64,000 nucleotides of DNA from Cudoniella acicularis (taxonomy: Eukaryota; Ascomycota; Leotiomycetes; Helotiales; Helotiaceae). How positions within the stretch are numbered: position 1 is the stretch's first letter; each line of letters opens with the position of its first letter. The notes beneath the pieces are model-generated. The model made no database searches. It was given only the letters and a program-made list of their open reading frames with translations, and had not been told where the DNA came from. Location: the NCBI GenBank assembly GCA_013054445.1, contig JAAMPI010000050.1, forward strand, positions 1-64,000, written 5' to 3'. The position numbers and the translations under genes were made by a program. This document shows positions 1-14,787 of the stretch, piece after piece.

Positions 1-2548
1 TCCGTCCTGGCATGCCCGCTTCCAGTGAGGCCACTCTCTCTGAGTCTCCTGGTGTTCAGTGTCTTGCTGCCCTGTCATGTCATGGTCAATCATCAATGGA
101 CGACTCGGCAGAGGCCACTACCCAGCGCAGCCATGGGCATGGGTGCTTCACCTGCTTTCGCTGCTTTCGCTGCTTCGAGCGTCGAATAGGCCGATGCAGC
201 GTCTGAGTGGAGAGATATTATCATGGCGAGCAAACGTGTGCTGTTGTGGCGCCTCCGCAGAACTCTTTGTCGCTGACTGTTCACTGATCGCATGAATCTG
301 GCAGTCAGAAACTTGAGACCTCGACCGGCCATGAGACCAAGTAACGCCGATGTCTCTGATCTCTGCCGCACAAGCTGCCTCGTGGCTCCCAGCGATCAAT
401 GCGAAGAAGTCGAAAGTTTGTCCTCAGTGCCGGTTCGTGATTTGCCCCCCAGCCCTTTTCTTGGAACAGCGCCAGATCGTTCCAAGCTTCTCTTGCCCGT
501 TCGAATTCGACGTCCTCCGTCACCTCCTGCCGATCGCGCGGCGATTCGAGCCACAGGGGATGGGAAAGGGCAAAGGCTCTTTGCATGGATGGGGAGAGGA
601 GGGGGGGGAATTGCACGGCTGCATCGTGATGTGTCATCGTCTCAAAGAAAGTTGGGTCGCCTCCAAACGTCGTGGCCAATCTCCGATGGGATCCTTCCAC
701 CGCGTAAAAGCGCCGCCGAGGGCTCAAAGGCCAACATTGTTATTGGGAGACGTCATCGCAGCGAATCAGGGGACGCAGAGCGGCGGATTCTGAATGCGAC
801 TCTGGAGTCTGCGGGCAATCGCCCTCCATTCCTTGCGTGGATTGGCGGGAGTCACGGCGGGGGGAGTGGGACCAGAACGAGTGGACGTCGACGCTGCTTC
901 GCCCGAGCGATGTGACAGCCCTGCTCGCCTGGCAAGCTTGCAGCCACATTCGTGTTATTCTCGAATTTCCATTTTTCCCAGACGGAGCCAATCCAGGCGT
1001 CTCCTGGGCGAAGTGAGGCTGCTTGGCTGGCGTTGAGGCTGGCACGTCCGTTGTGATTGGGTGAAGGGCCCCGACTCCACCCACGCAGTGTCACAGTGGC
1101 GCTGCAAGAAAAACACTCTCGGCGGCGAGGACCAGGTTATTGCGACAGTAGCAGGGATAAAGTGAAAAGAAAATTTCCCGCGCTACCAGCCCAACCAGCA
1201 GAGCATCAATATTGCGCATGAGCCTATGCCTCTTCAGATCAATATCTGCCTCTTCGGGTTTAGCAGACCCGTCTTAGATGAAAACCGAGAATACCGAGAA
1301 AACTTTCCTACCTGATTTTCAGTCCCGTCAGCCAATCATGGCCTTATTGTCATCTATTGGCCAGTGGGCCAGAGGGCCAGTGTCCACTGTTTGTTGCCTC
1401 CAATATCCACAGCCTCGCTGCACAAGCTGCAGCACTCGCCCATACTTTGCACAACCTCTGCATAACTCTAAGCTATCCAAGCCGGGCTGGACCCTCCATT
1501 ACTGTTGGGCTTCGCTACCTCAGCCATCATCGCCAACCTCGTGCCAGAGACACACGCAGACACCGATGAGAGCAGTGGAAACGCGCCTTTGACGCCCGGC
1601 TGGAAATGTTCAGCAATCAAAAGGGAAACACTTTGATTCCTGCCTGCCAGCCTTGTGCAGGTCTGTGACGGCCGTTTCCGTGACCAAAGCCGTCTAGCAA
1701 GCCAGCATGATAAAATAGAAAACCTAGAACGGCAACTGGCTCAGCCGTGTAAAGCCGTTTAAACAAACCGCCGTGCAAGCAGCAAGCTTTCAAAGGCTTG
1801 AATCAACGAATAGCCCAATCCCAAAGCCTCAAGTCAGCCCCTGAAACTCACCGCCAGTCTCTAACTCTATTAAGTTGACACACTTAAAGTTCATATTTGC
1901 AAGCCCATATGGGGCCAGCCCTGTGCCCAAGACCAAAATAATTATTGATTTCATCCGAGCAGCATGCGCAATCTAAGATCCTGACCTTATCGGGGTGGGT
2001 GGGTGCACACTGCACACTGCACACTCTGCACCGGGTGGAATATTGGAGATGATTATGTCTGTGGGTTTGTGGTGTGTGCGGCGGTTCGTTGGGTGGAACA
2101 AAGTTGGGTGCACTGTGCAGAGGATTGTTTTGTTTTGTGGAGAGACGTTTGCAGCCAAACAGCCAAACCGGGACGAGGACTTCGTACAGCAACAGCGATT
2201 ACTCCTTGTAGAGTTGTCGTTGTCGTTGCCGTTGCCGTTGCCGTTGCAGTTGCATTTTCTCGCGCGGTCATAGTGCTGAGTAGCAGCGAGTTACAATATC
2301 GATTGGATGGCAGCCGCAGGACGATGGATTATGGTAACTCCGAAGGATCGATGAAGCAGATCCTGCGCGTGAGATTTCGTTCCGGAGGAGGAGGACTCTG
2401 GAGGAGGCCACAAGCCGGCAAACGGGTGGTGTCAGACTGGGCCATGGAATGAGGAACGTTGTGCAACCATGAAGCCTGTACTCGCGATGCGGGAGCGTGG
2501 AGTTGAGGGCAGCGAGAGCGAGGCGAGGGTCAAGAATGTTTAGCTATT

Positions 2549-2558
2549 ATCACGTGAT
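2549..2558. promoter_or_regulatory. CACGTG palindrome (ATCACGTGAT)
   Basis: A perfect 10-bp palindrome centred on CACGTG, the core bound by basic helix-loop-helix factors of the Cbf1/Pho4/SREBP type in fungi. A second CACGTG lies in GCACGTGC at 3701-3708. Both are in the long non-coding segment upstream of the gene at 5109, so a regulatory role is possible but unproven. Confidence 0.3.
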
Positions 2559-2722
2559 ATGGGGTTTGAGTTGGATCGTGAGTCGTAACGGCAATGCGAA
2601 GAGAAGCCATCCAGATCCATCGCGTCGTCCTCACGTCAATAACGCTGGTCGATGGAGATGGCCGTCTTACTGCCCGCATCATCTGCTTCTCTAGTTGATC
2701 CTACGACTCGGTCTCCTCCGCC

Positions 2723-2756
2723 AATGTGAATGTCAATGTCAACGTCAATGTCAACA
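2723..2756 (+). repeat. Hexamer tandem repeat (AATGTC-like)
   Basis: Roughly five to six tandem copies of a hexamer reading AATGTC/AACGTC are visible. This is a simple minisatellite in non-coding DNA. Confidence 0.7.
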
Positions 2757-5108
2757 CTTACACATGTACCTCCACGCGGATTAGGATCTCGTACGTTATT
2801 CCCCAGCCAGTCTTCTGTGTTGTGCTCTCGCGCGGCTGGAAACCTGCATGCCAACTCGCACAACAGCAAAACACAGCAGCAAAGCGTAACGGCAACAACA
2901 TTGCCGTCCCAACACGAGAATTGACAGCCCCCCCCGCCATCCCCAGTTTTGTCCCCAGCTCCGTATCAATCTCGAAAAAGCAACTGCAGCAAGAAGCAAA
3001 AATACTAGACCGTTAGATGAAGTGACTTGGGGGCCATCAGCAGGTTTCCTTTGCTGCTTTGCTTTTGGTACTCGGCATGCACGACTTTACATCCGTGAAC
3101 CATGGTACGCGAGTATACTCTATATTTTGCGCTTTGATAGAGCTTCCAACAGCCTTCAATACCGTAAGCTGCCGTGCAGCAGCAGCAGCAGCACCAGCAA
3201 CATCCCCAGCCTTGCATCACGGGTTCGTCTTGAGCCGAAACACCTTGCCTCGCCTTGGCGGTTGCGTCTGCAGCTGCATCTGCACCCTATTTGAGCATCT
3301 CAGAGGCAAAATTAAGGTGCACAGTACGGTCTGAGAGGCTGGGAGGAGCGGAGCGGAGGCCGGGAACAATTGGCCAGAGAGGCCGACCACCACTACCACC
3401 ACCAGCTTGACCTTGACCTGGCACTGGCCCCGCTGCCGGCCATATGCAGATGACTCAGCGAACACTTTTACCAGTTACACTTTCTGCACAAACCAGGAAT
3501 CAGCATGGTCAGCATGAGGCTGGGGCAAGAAGAGCCGGAAGGGAAAGACCAGGCGGAGAGGCAGGTGGGTGGTGGTGGTGGCCTCTCAAGATAGAGTTAT
3601 TTCGAGGCAGCGTGATTTTCGTGTTACAGAATCTGCACCCAGACGATTGGACGAGAGAGGGCTCAGAAGAGAGTTCAAAGTCAAAAAGCGTGCCCGAGCT
3701 GCACGTGCTGCCGCCGTGCTCATGCTGTGTTCCCATCATCGTGCAGGCGGAAGAAGAGGCAGCCGATGAGTGAGATAGGATGGTGAAGCTATTTTGAAAT
3801 TCTGCGTTAGTGCGGCGCTCAAGCACTCATTCCATTCGACGAGAGTCTTCGGCTCAGGATCCGAGATCAAACATTGCGGGGAGTTTCTCCACAACTTGGC
3901 TTCAAAATCAAAAATAGTTGGTTTGACCCCGATGATTACTTTCAACGTACACCAGCAAGTTCACGGCACAGGAATCTAATCAATGTCGTGCTCCCTACAG
4001 CACATGCACCGGCGGCTACAGCTCCTGCTACCTGCATCGCGTTTAGCAAAACATGTTCGCACCTTTCTTTCTTCGGCATCTAGAATATTCTCTGCGTCTA
4101 TGATTGAATATCATGGATAAAGTGGTTTGGCCGGAAGACGCCTTAACCGCTTCCAAAATTGGAGTCAACCTCCCGCTATTACATAGATTTCTCCAGCACT
4201 CTCCTTCTTCTCTTCCTTTCTACTATTTACATCATGGGAACTTTTCATTCCGAGATTCTTCAACAAGGTTGAGAAAGACTTCTCTAGTAAACTCACGCGT
4301 TGATTCAAAAATTGTTTCTATCTTTATCTTCTCCTATGTTTCTACGAGTACAGTTACCTGTTTAGGCTCTCTATTTGATTTTGTTTCTATCTATACATTT
4401 TATTGCGCATTGAACCTTTCCAGAATCGGTGAGCGACGAGTTGAAGCTCATCAAATGTCTCAAGTCAACTCAAGCATCTGACAGGCTGGTGGTGTTGAAC
4501 ACTCGTGGCCTCTTGAGGAAGGCTGACGTGAATGGCTGCATGGTATTTCTTTTTTTATCCAGGTTTCATTCGTCCAGATATGCATTACCGTTAATTTTAA
4601 TAATATCTCTTGCTCCCATTCGTTATGGTTCATAGATTCAGCGAAGGCTGACGAGAGTTGCTGTTCTCCAGCAACATCCCTTTCAGCCTGAGCCGATCTC
4701 AACCCCGCCTTAGGTCAATTCTCGCACCACAAACGCATCGGTGTTGTGTTCCCATGATAACATTTCAATTTAGGATAAACGCTACAACAAGCATTTCAAT
4801 TCGATACGCAAAGTTTATTTCCAATGCGATACCAGATAACTAGAAGCAAAAAATCGTACAAGAGAGCTGACTCTGACGTGAGAAATCGCGTATTCATTTC
4901 CTTGTGCCTGCCAACGCATCTCCCCCTATCCCGATCTCTGGTACCTTCTTGTGCAACCAAACGTCTAATAAGTTACACAAACATTTTCTTCTGCCATAAC
5001 ACAAAACGTTACATCTTTCACATCTCATTTTCTTCTCCGAGAATCATTCCTCCACATCTCCTCTCGCGAACAACAAGCAAGCTATCATCAATCTCAACTA
5101 TCGCCACC

Positions 5109-5843
5109 ATGTCAGTCTTCGCCTACACGTCTCCAGGCCCCTCCTCCCTGCCTCCGCCACGATATTCCGCTACGAGACACCAACCACCGCCATACAAAGC
5201 TTCACCAGCGATTCCAGCCCCACCGCCAGCTTCTCACCCGATAAACACTTCTCGCTCAACTTCTTCCATTCCTTTAATCCCAATCACGACTCCACCACCG
5301 GTATATACCCGCTCGCCGACATCTCCACCTACATTTCCACTACCAACCCTCGCAACTTCATCTTCAACTTCAACTCCACCGGAAAGCCAACCGGCTACTT
5401 CATCACCATCTCAATCCCTCCGCATCAAACTTACTCGCACCTTCTTTTCACAACCATCCACGCAACCACCACCCTCTTACACGCCCCAAACCTCTCCACC
5501 CACTTCTACATCTCCCACCCAAACCTCTTCAACATCCATTCACTCCTCATCCTCTTCATCCTCCACCAACCCAGGACTCCCAACCACCCAAACCCAATCA
5601 AACACCTTACCCCAAAGATCACACACCTCACAAATCTCACCCTACTACCCAGAAGAATACTACAGCACCCTCTACTCTTACTCTCAAGACCCAGACATAG
5701 CAGCCTATTACCGCCGTAGACGCGAGATTAAAGCAGCGGAGGAGAGGGAGAGGGAAGAGGGGGCTAGTGAGTGGTGTTGTGGGATTTTTTATATTGGGCC
5801 GAGGAGTGAGAGTTTGAATGCTTATACCTATTATATTTTTTGA
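5109..5843 (+). CDS. Pro/Ser/Thr-rich protein, 244 aa, unrecognised
   Basis: The reading frame is open from upstream, but I choose the ATG at 5109 because it sits in a good fungal context (GCCACCATGT) and begins the biased composition. Residues about 10-190 are proline, serine and threonine rich and look disordered. The C-terminal 60 residues change character: a tyrosine-rich stretch (PYYPEEYYSTLYSYS), a basic and acidic helix-like segment (YYRRRREIKAAEEREREEG), then EWCCGIFYIG and a terminal YTYYIF. The ordered-looking tail after a long disordered region suggests a short conserved motif, and the paired cysteines could be a lipidation site, but that is guesswork. No family is recognised. The preceding 400 bases are pyrimidine-rich, as in a fungal 5' leader. 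An alternative is a much longer protein from the ATG at 4824. Confidence 0.6.
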   Translation: MSVFAYTSPGPSSLPPPRYSATRHQPPPYKASPAIPAPPPASHPINTSRSTSSIPLIPITTPPPVYTRSPTSPPTFPLPTLATSSSTSTPPESQPATSSPSQSLRIKLTRTFFSQPSTQPPPSYTPQTSPPTSTSPTQTSSTSIHSSSSSSSTNPGLPTTQTQSNTLPQRSHTSQISPYYPEEYYSTLYSYSQDPDIAAYYRRRREIKAAEEREREEGASEWCCGIFYIGPRSESLNAYTYYIF

Positions 5844-8800
5844 TTGTGCTGTGTGGTGTGTGTAATTTGGGGGATGAGGTTGGAGGGAAGAGGGAAGAGG
5901 GAGGGGGGAAGGAGGGGATGGAGGCGTGAAAAGGGATGAGAAATAATGTTATGATTTTATGACGGCTTAGGTGGTGAAAAGGGAAAAGGGAGTTTGGAGG
6001 AGTCTGGTTGATACCCGGGGTGAAGTGAATTAGTTTGGAATACACGCATTTGGAGTCTTGGATTATTTGTTGAGGTGGGAGGGCGGGGCTAGCTAGCTGG
6101 GTTGTATTGATGATGCTGCTGAGAGAAAATAAAATTTGATGTTAATATTGCTTAGCGATTACTTGGGCCTAAACTTTCCTTCTTTCTGTCTTTACCATCT
6201 TAGTTAGGTTTCTCTATCCCTGGGGCACGAGGGGTGAAAGGCAAATTCACTGAAATGTAAAAGGGGCTATTGTTGTTATTAGAATGGGGATTGAATATTA
6301 GTAACATGCTTCTTACGGCCTAGCATGTATAAAAGTCTTCCATTCTTACAATAAAGTGGAGGTTGTCTCATACGACTCTGGCGGAAATATATACTAGGTT
6401 TGGCGTTGGATGTTCCTTTGGAGTTCAGATACTGAAGTTGATTGTGAGAAGTGATGGAAGGGAGAAGGGGGATTTTGGGAAAGAAAGGTTGTTGGAGTTG
6501 GATGTGGAGAAGTGGATTAGAAATCAATGTATTTTTAGAAATTCTCTAAGTTCGTTCGAAGCGATTTTTCGCTGTTATAAACCCCTTCATACACTCACTC
6601 ACTCACTCATCCTAAATCATCTATTCAATTCTTCTACTCACTTACTTCCTATCCTCTAACCATCAACTTTACATTCCATCCAACCCACACTATAGAATCA
6701 CCCGCACCAAGAACCAACACCCAAGTGTTTATTTCCGCCTAGCTCATCTCGCTTATGGTAAAGAAATCGTATCTCCACGGTTGAATGCGACCTTTATACC
6801 AGCCGAATGCGAATGCCGTTTTAATAGGCTCTACTAAAGGGTTGGGGGAAAAGAGGGTCTTGGGAAGAAAGGGGGGAAGGAGTTGGGTTTTATGGTGTGA
6901 TATTTAATTTTAGAGAACAGGATTGATATTTAATTGACTTTAATTACTGTTCTATTTATTTTGTTTTGATTCACTTGGAGTTTGAAGGTTTTTTCGTACA
7001 CCACGGATCTCGCAACCCAATGAGTGGGGTGTAAAAAGTTCCTTCTCTCCCACAAAGTCAGTATCAAGTTAATACTTCACCTGCTAGAAAAGTAAGGCCA
7101 TTGCCGTTGCCAGCGGAGTTCTCGGCTTTCATCGCCTTTGAATATTTACATCTTTAGTGAATCTCAGACAGCTATCTAAATTCCAGGCAGTCCACTCTGT
7201 TGTTTCTTCAGCTGTAATAAAGATTATCCGATTTCACCTGAGTTTTTATGATGTTGTCAAACGGCTAAGCTGCTGTCAGGAAGTTGTTTCATTCGTTCGT
7301 TCGTTCGTTTATTTGCTGACAGCCAAAACCGCCCCCTATTCTAAAAATAGAGAAGTTGAAAACTCCATACGCGCGCTGCCTTTGAGGGTTTGCTAATCGC
7401 AACCAGAAATCTCATTGACGTCCAAGTACTTGAGTAGACCGCAAGTTGCGGCTGAATGCTCCACACAGTGCCTCGGTATCCTAAATTCTGAAGTCAAGTA
7501 GGCGGATTTGAATAAACCAAGACCTGAATTTATAAAGTAGTTACTAGGAAGTTGGTAAGCTTTACTATCTTAAGTGAATATCAATCTCACCGCAAGTCTC
7601 CCTCCTATTAGATTGGATTCAATATCAACTTCGCTTTCACAAACAAAATGCGAACCAACTTACCCTACTGCCCCGAGAGCCCTGCTCATTCTTTCCCCAA
7701 AACAGTCCTTCCAAAGTAACCCAGAAACCAAACCAGTGGTATCAAACCCCGGAGCTCGATTTCTTTATCTCCTATCTTGCTTGCAAAGCCGCTTTGAAAG
7801 ACTTTGGTTATGTTATTGTGAATTTGAAGATTTTCTCAGCCCCTTCTGCTTTTATCAAGAACCCTTCGCTTTTCGTTCGTTCGTTCGTTCGTTCGTTCGT
7901 TCGTTCGTTCGTTCGCTCCATATAAATCTGTTGCTATCAAATCTTCAAGACTCCTATTCAATTACCCACCAGCTTTCCACTTTCGAGTAATACAAAAGGT
8001 AGTCTCTAAGGAAGTCTCGATTTAGGACCGCTCCCTTCTATTTACGTGGAATTGCTCACTTCTAGTCATGATTTCACGAGTTCTCTTGACTTAAACTGCA
8101 GCATATTTGCCAGCTTGGCGAAAGCGATAATTTGATTGAGTGTCCTTAGTGGGTGCTTCTAATGGTTCCACCACGAATTTATACCCCTTGCCGGGTAGAA
8201 ACATCGGGGTTCAAAAGTGAATCCTTTGTTAACCACCAACCACCAACCCCTTCTCCATCAATTCAATACCTCCTCCTTCTCTTCTCCCCACACATCGGTA
8301 TAAAAGCTTCTCTCCGTTCCCTCTTACAACATGCCAGTCAACAAAAGAGAAATAAGACGCGGCCCCAACAGCTTTGGCTACTTGTTCTGAGGCCTTTTAC
8401 TTCGATACAAGTTCTCAGCTGGTCGCTTACTATCTTACGACGAAGGATTATTAAATTCTTTGATTAGCTGGTCAAGTAAACCTTGCCAAATGTAGAACAG
8501 CTTTCTACTTCCCCACTTCAACCGAATCACAATTATACAACCGACAATTTGTAATCTGCTGCTGTCAAAGGCCCCGTTCATTCGTCCATTTGTTCGTCAG
8601 CATACCAACTCACTCACCTCTTATGCCATAAAGTCTAAATCATTAATTCTAGTTCGTACAGTACCAGAATTATAGCAACTTACTTACCCTCTATGAAGAC
8701 CGCAAGGGACTTAAATATGCTTGAAAATTAAACAAGGCCGAGTGACTTCAGTCCGATAGCAACCACGATCAGCAGATTGAAGCCCTATTCCTAAGAATTA

Positions 8801-10326
8801 TCCCCCCGTCGCAAATTTATACTCCTTTGCTGAGTGAATGCCTTATTGACTACGAGCCACCAGCCTCTCGGATTTAATATGCCATTTTGTTCTATATACA
8901 AACCGTAACCTAGCTGACGGATGGGATATAAAAAGAAATTCTGTGTCCCCAATCCATGCTTCCAAGCACATCAAGAAAAAAAAGCTGAGGCATTTGATGA
9001 TGCCCGAAGGGCAGAGCGCAGGGACGATGTAGCTAGCATTTTCACGGAACATGAGATTTTCTTCTCTCCACCTTCAATCAATTCCTCGGAATCTCCTCAT
9101 CTAGATTATCAGAATCTCTGTTCCTCTGCTTCTTTCTAAAACCACTCCATCCTCTCGTTCGTTCGTTCGTACGCTCCCTCAGTATCAAAAACTCCGCATG
9201 CCGCTGTCATCCCCCACTTCTGCACTCACCCATTCGATTCCCTACTCACCCACCCACACACCCAACCCCAACCGTACTGGAACCACAACCAAAGCAGTCT
9301 ATCTATATATGGTGCTCCCAGCCCAACACCCCTCCACAAATGCGCATATTGCTCGACCTCCTCGAATCCCGCCATTGTGAATGACTCGCAGAGCCATTCG
9401 TGCTGGTCGCTTTCTTGGTTGCGATGCGAAGTGTTTCGATCGGAAGTTGATGTGGGTAGGGAAGTAAGATGGTACTGCACTGGACATGTATCACTTGATA
9501 TCAGAACGCGAACAGTATATTCAATTTCAGTCAGCTGAGTAGTGGCTTTCAATTGAATTGGAGGCCCCGATATGGCTTTTGATATCAAATCTCACATTGC
9601 ACAGTGCCGAATTTCCCCAATTGTCCAGTCAATCAGAGGGATTGAGCTCAGACGAGTTAAGAAAAACGCTGCTGAACTTCGTCCTTTTCCGCAGTCAGGC
9701 TCCTCATCAACTCCCTGGATGCCCTGGCCGCGGAGATTTTGATAGCAAGTAAAAATAGATAGGTACTGCCCAAAGTGAGCTCCGGTTCAAGGAGGTGAGA
9801 ACTGAAGTTGGAACGCGCCGCATCTATTGATTTTATTCGGAGTTTGGGTAGCATCGGACATTTTCCTGCCCCAAGGCAAACCACCATACGCCCTCAGAAA
9901 GGCTCGGACTCGACGAGTGGCAGGTCGTTCTCAGATGCAAAAAAACCCTCACCTGAGATGCAATGGCACCAATATAACATCAGCTAGTACGGTATACCAC
10001 CCTGCGTTGGCGTGACTCGAGAGCGTGAAACTCTATTGGTCTTCCCGTATTTACTATCCTTTACCGATGAGCAGGCGATGACAGCATATTTTATGGAGGT
10101 AGGTGAAAGAGAAATACTACTTGATACGGTCAAGCTTCGGTGAAGACCAAAACCCCAAAAATAATGGAACGGGATGTCAGCTCAACGTAACCCATTTGCT
10201 ATTTGCAATGTATTCTATCTTCTACTAAATTTATTCTATTTCCATGCCGTTGTATTGCCAATACGCACTGATGTGAACTCCCCCTCGAATGATACACCCC
10301 GCACCCCATCGGGAAAGGCGCTTACT
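5844..10326. other. Gene-poor segment with pyrimidine tracts and TTCG microsatellites
   Basis: About 4.5 kb without a convincing gene. A TCAC/ACTC-rich pyrimidine leader at about 6580-6720 looks like a promoter or 5' UTR, but no open frame follows it on the plus strand. Three TTCG tracts lie at 7292-7309, 7872-7916 and 9155-9170. Frames up to about 139 codons exist (7574-7990) but are interrupted by the microsatellite and have no recognisable domain. The 3' UTR of the minus-strand kinase gene should occupy the last few hundred bases before 10327. Confidence 0.5.
7872..7916 (+). repeat. TTCG tetranucleotide microsatellite, about 11 copies
   Basis: An uninterrupted run of TTCG/CGTT units of about 45 bases. 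Shorter tracts of the same unit occur at 7292-7309 and 9155-9170, and a decayed version lies near 8580-8600. Confidence 0.9.
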
Positions 10327-13108
<2,782 letters not shown>

Positions 13109-13575
13109 ATTGACAGCAGCGCTCAGACGTAGACCCCTGCCTTGTGGTTGAAAGGTGTGTTAGCCAAGGATCACAATGTGCGATCTCAATGTGAGAAGAG
13201 CCCAACCGGGGAATCTATCGTCTGCCTCAAACGCCTCAGCGCATAGCTCTTGAGCGTAGTATGGGGAATTGTTTTTTTGAACTCAGGCTCAATGAAGGGT
13301 CGCTTGCTGGAGATTGAAATGGCGATAATATGGAGGAGATGATGACGAACAGGCGCGTAGAGGAAAGTGCAGGTCCAAATGCGCTCAAATTTCGGGGTAC
13401 GTCTAACCGTTTCCGGACTAGCGGGCTCTACGAGGCCGCAGGGGCAGAAACAAAAACCTCAGTCTCACCTGCCCCTCCATCCTCTCCAAAACATCCCACC
13501 TTCACGAATTCCGATATCGACGAGCTCGCACAAATACATCTCGATTTTCACCTACCTCGGATCAGCAAAGTCATC
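13109..13575. promoter_or_regulatory. Divergent promoter between prp4 and TMA7
   Basis: A 467-bp region separates the two start codons, so the two housekeeping-type genes probably share a bidirectional promoter. Pyrimidine-rich sequence (CCTCCATCCTC, TTTCACC) precedes the plus-strand start. Confidence 0.6.
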
Positions 13576-13902
13576 ATGGGAGGCGTAGACAGAGCAGGTA
13601 CGCCGAGCAAGCTCTTTTCAGCCTGATACCGTACATTAACACCCAGATTCACAGGCGGCAAAGCGAAGCCTTTGAAGGCGCCAAAGAAGGCTCCAAAGGG
13701 AGAAATGGATGAGGAAGACAAGGCCTTTTTGGAAAAGCAGAGAGCTGGTGCGTCGTAACTCTCCCGACCGAATTTACACTTTATCTGACCGAGTTGTCTT
13801 ACAGATGCCAAGGCTAAGGCTGAGATGGCGGCAAAAGCAAAGGGTAGCAAAGGACCCCTCAATACCGGCTCCCAAGGCATCAAGAAGAGCGGCAAGAAAT
13901 AA
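13576..13902 (+). CDS. TMA7: Translation machinery-associated protein 7 (TMA7/CCDC72 family)
   Basis: A small basic cytosolic protein that associates with ribosomes. My exons are 13576-13597, 13655-13747 and 13805-13902, giving 70 aa. The first exon encodes only MGGVDRAG, and the following exons encode GGKAKPLKAPKK, the acidic EMDEEDKAFLEKQRA, an Ala/Lys helix and the family-typical C-terminus GPLNTGSQGIKKSGKK. Length and order match the family, which is usually 64-70 aa. Introns are 57 bp each with GT-AG ends. The N-terminal exon is slightly divergent, so the exact start is less sure than the rest. It is arranged head-to-head with prp4. Confidence 0.9.
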
Positions 13903-14787
13903 GCGACCGGGCGAGAGGAGGGTTTGCGTATCGAAGGGACTGCACTTACGAGAGCATGGAGAATTTGGCGTTCAGGGCATATGTGAAGGAAGCTGGGTTG
14001 ATGCTGGCAGATACAGTATCTTTGCGACAGTAAGGAATATACGATATGTATAATGGACGTTTTTCGATGTGCTTATGAACCCCGCAATCATCATGTGGCG
14101 GCTTTATACTACATCCGAATATGCATTGAAGATCAGTGACCAGATATCCGGAATACCACGTTGCTCCAAACAATACCTGGGTTGTGGAAAACGAATGTAC
14201 TGGTATGTTGATGACAACTAGAAAGCGTCATGTTGCATTTGTTTTCACTCGGTAGAGGGCCTTCGAAACCCGTCATTATCTAGACTAGACCTTGATGTCT
14301 GTCATCGAAAACCCCACGCCAACTGAAAGAGAACTTATTTTGACTCAAAATCCCAAGGGCTGAGGCAATGCTCCGGTTGAAGATATTGCATGTTGTACTC
14401 GGGAAATATCCCGTGGGAGAGGAGACGGCTGACCCTAGCCCGTTGACTTACTTGCTCTTAGCTTGCATTCGTAGGAAGGGAATTAAGATCCAACAAAATG
14501 GACTAGAGATGGTACTGTGCAGTGCCTTGAACAAAATGCAGTTGTTACGATAAGATAAGACAGCTCGATGTGGCTTGAATGGTTGTGCAAGATATTTTCT
14601 TATTCTGAGACACGAGGCTAGCTATCGCTTTGTTTTGCCGGGGCCGAGGTCTGGGGTAAGCTCCCCGCCGCACACCTGCTCAGACCATCTCCATGTTGCT
14701 TCATAAATACTGTTTCCTGCTCTAAACCTCGAGGGCCCACCATCCTTAAGAATATTATCTCCTACACAAATCTTATACCTCTCCAAT
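13903..14787. other. Intergenic: TMA7 3' flank and SDR promoter
   Basis: About 0.9 kb with no supported gene. Short frames here are not biased like coding DNA. The last 150 bases (TTCATAAATAC, then a pyrimidine-rich leader up to ACCTCTCCAATATGG) look like the promoter of the reductase at 14788. Confidence 0.5.

Larger units (their letters stand above)
1..5108. other. Long gene-poor, GC-richer segment with simple repeats
   Basis: No open frame here resembles a known protein, and the longest (plus strand 292-915) has arginine/serine-rich, unstructured composition typical of chance frames in GC-rich DNA. The stretch holds several short tandem runs: TGCACAC-like units near 2005-2030, GTTGCC units near 2219-2250, AATGTC units near 2723-2756 and CAG units near 3177-3200. 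It becomes pyrimidine-rich towards 4200-5100, as expected of a promoter and 5' leader of the gene starting at 5109. It may be a large regulatory or non-coding-RNA region. I see no RNA gene that I can support. Confidence 0.5.

Noticed and set aside
292..915. 207-aa plus-strand frame
   Set aside because: Composition is Arg/Ser/Pro-rich, other frames are also open in this GC-rich stretch, and no domain or codon pattern supports it.
7574..7990. 138-aa frame
   Set aside because: It begins with a TTG codon and runs through the TTCG microsatellite, whose translation yields Arg/Ser/Phe/Val repeats. No natural protein is recognised.
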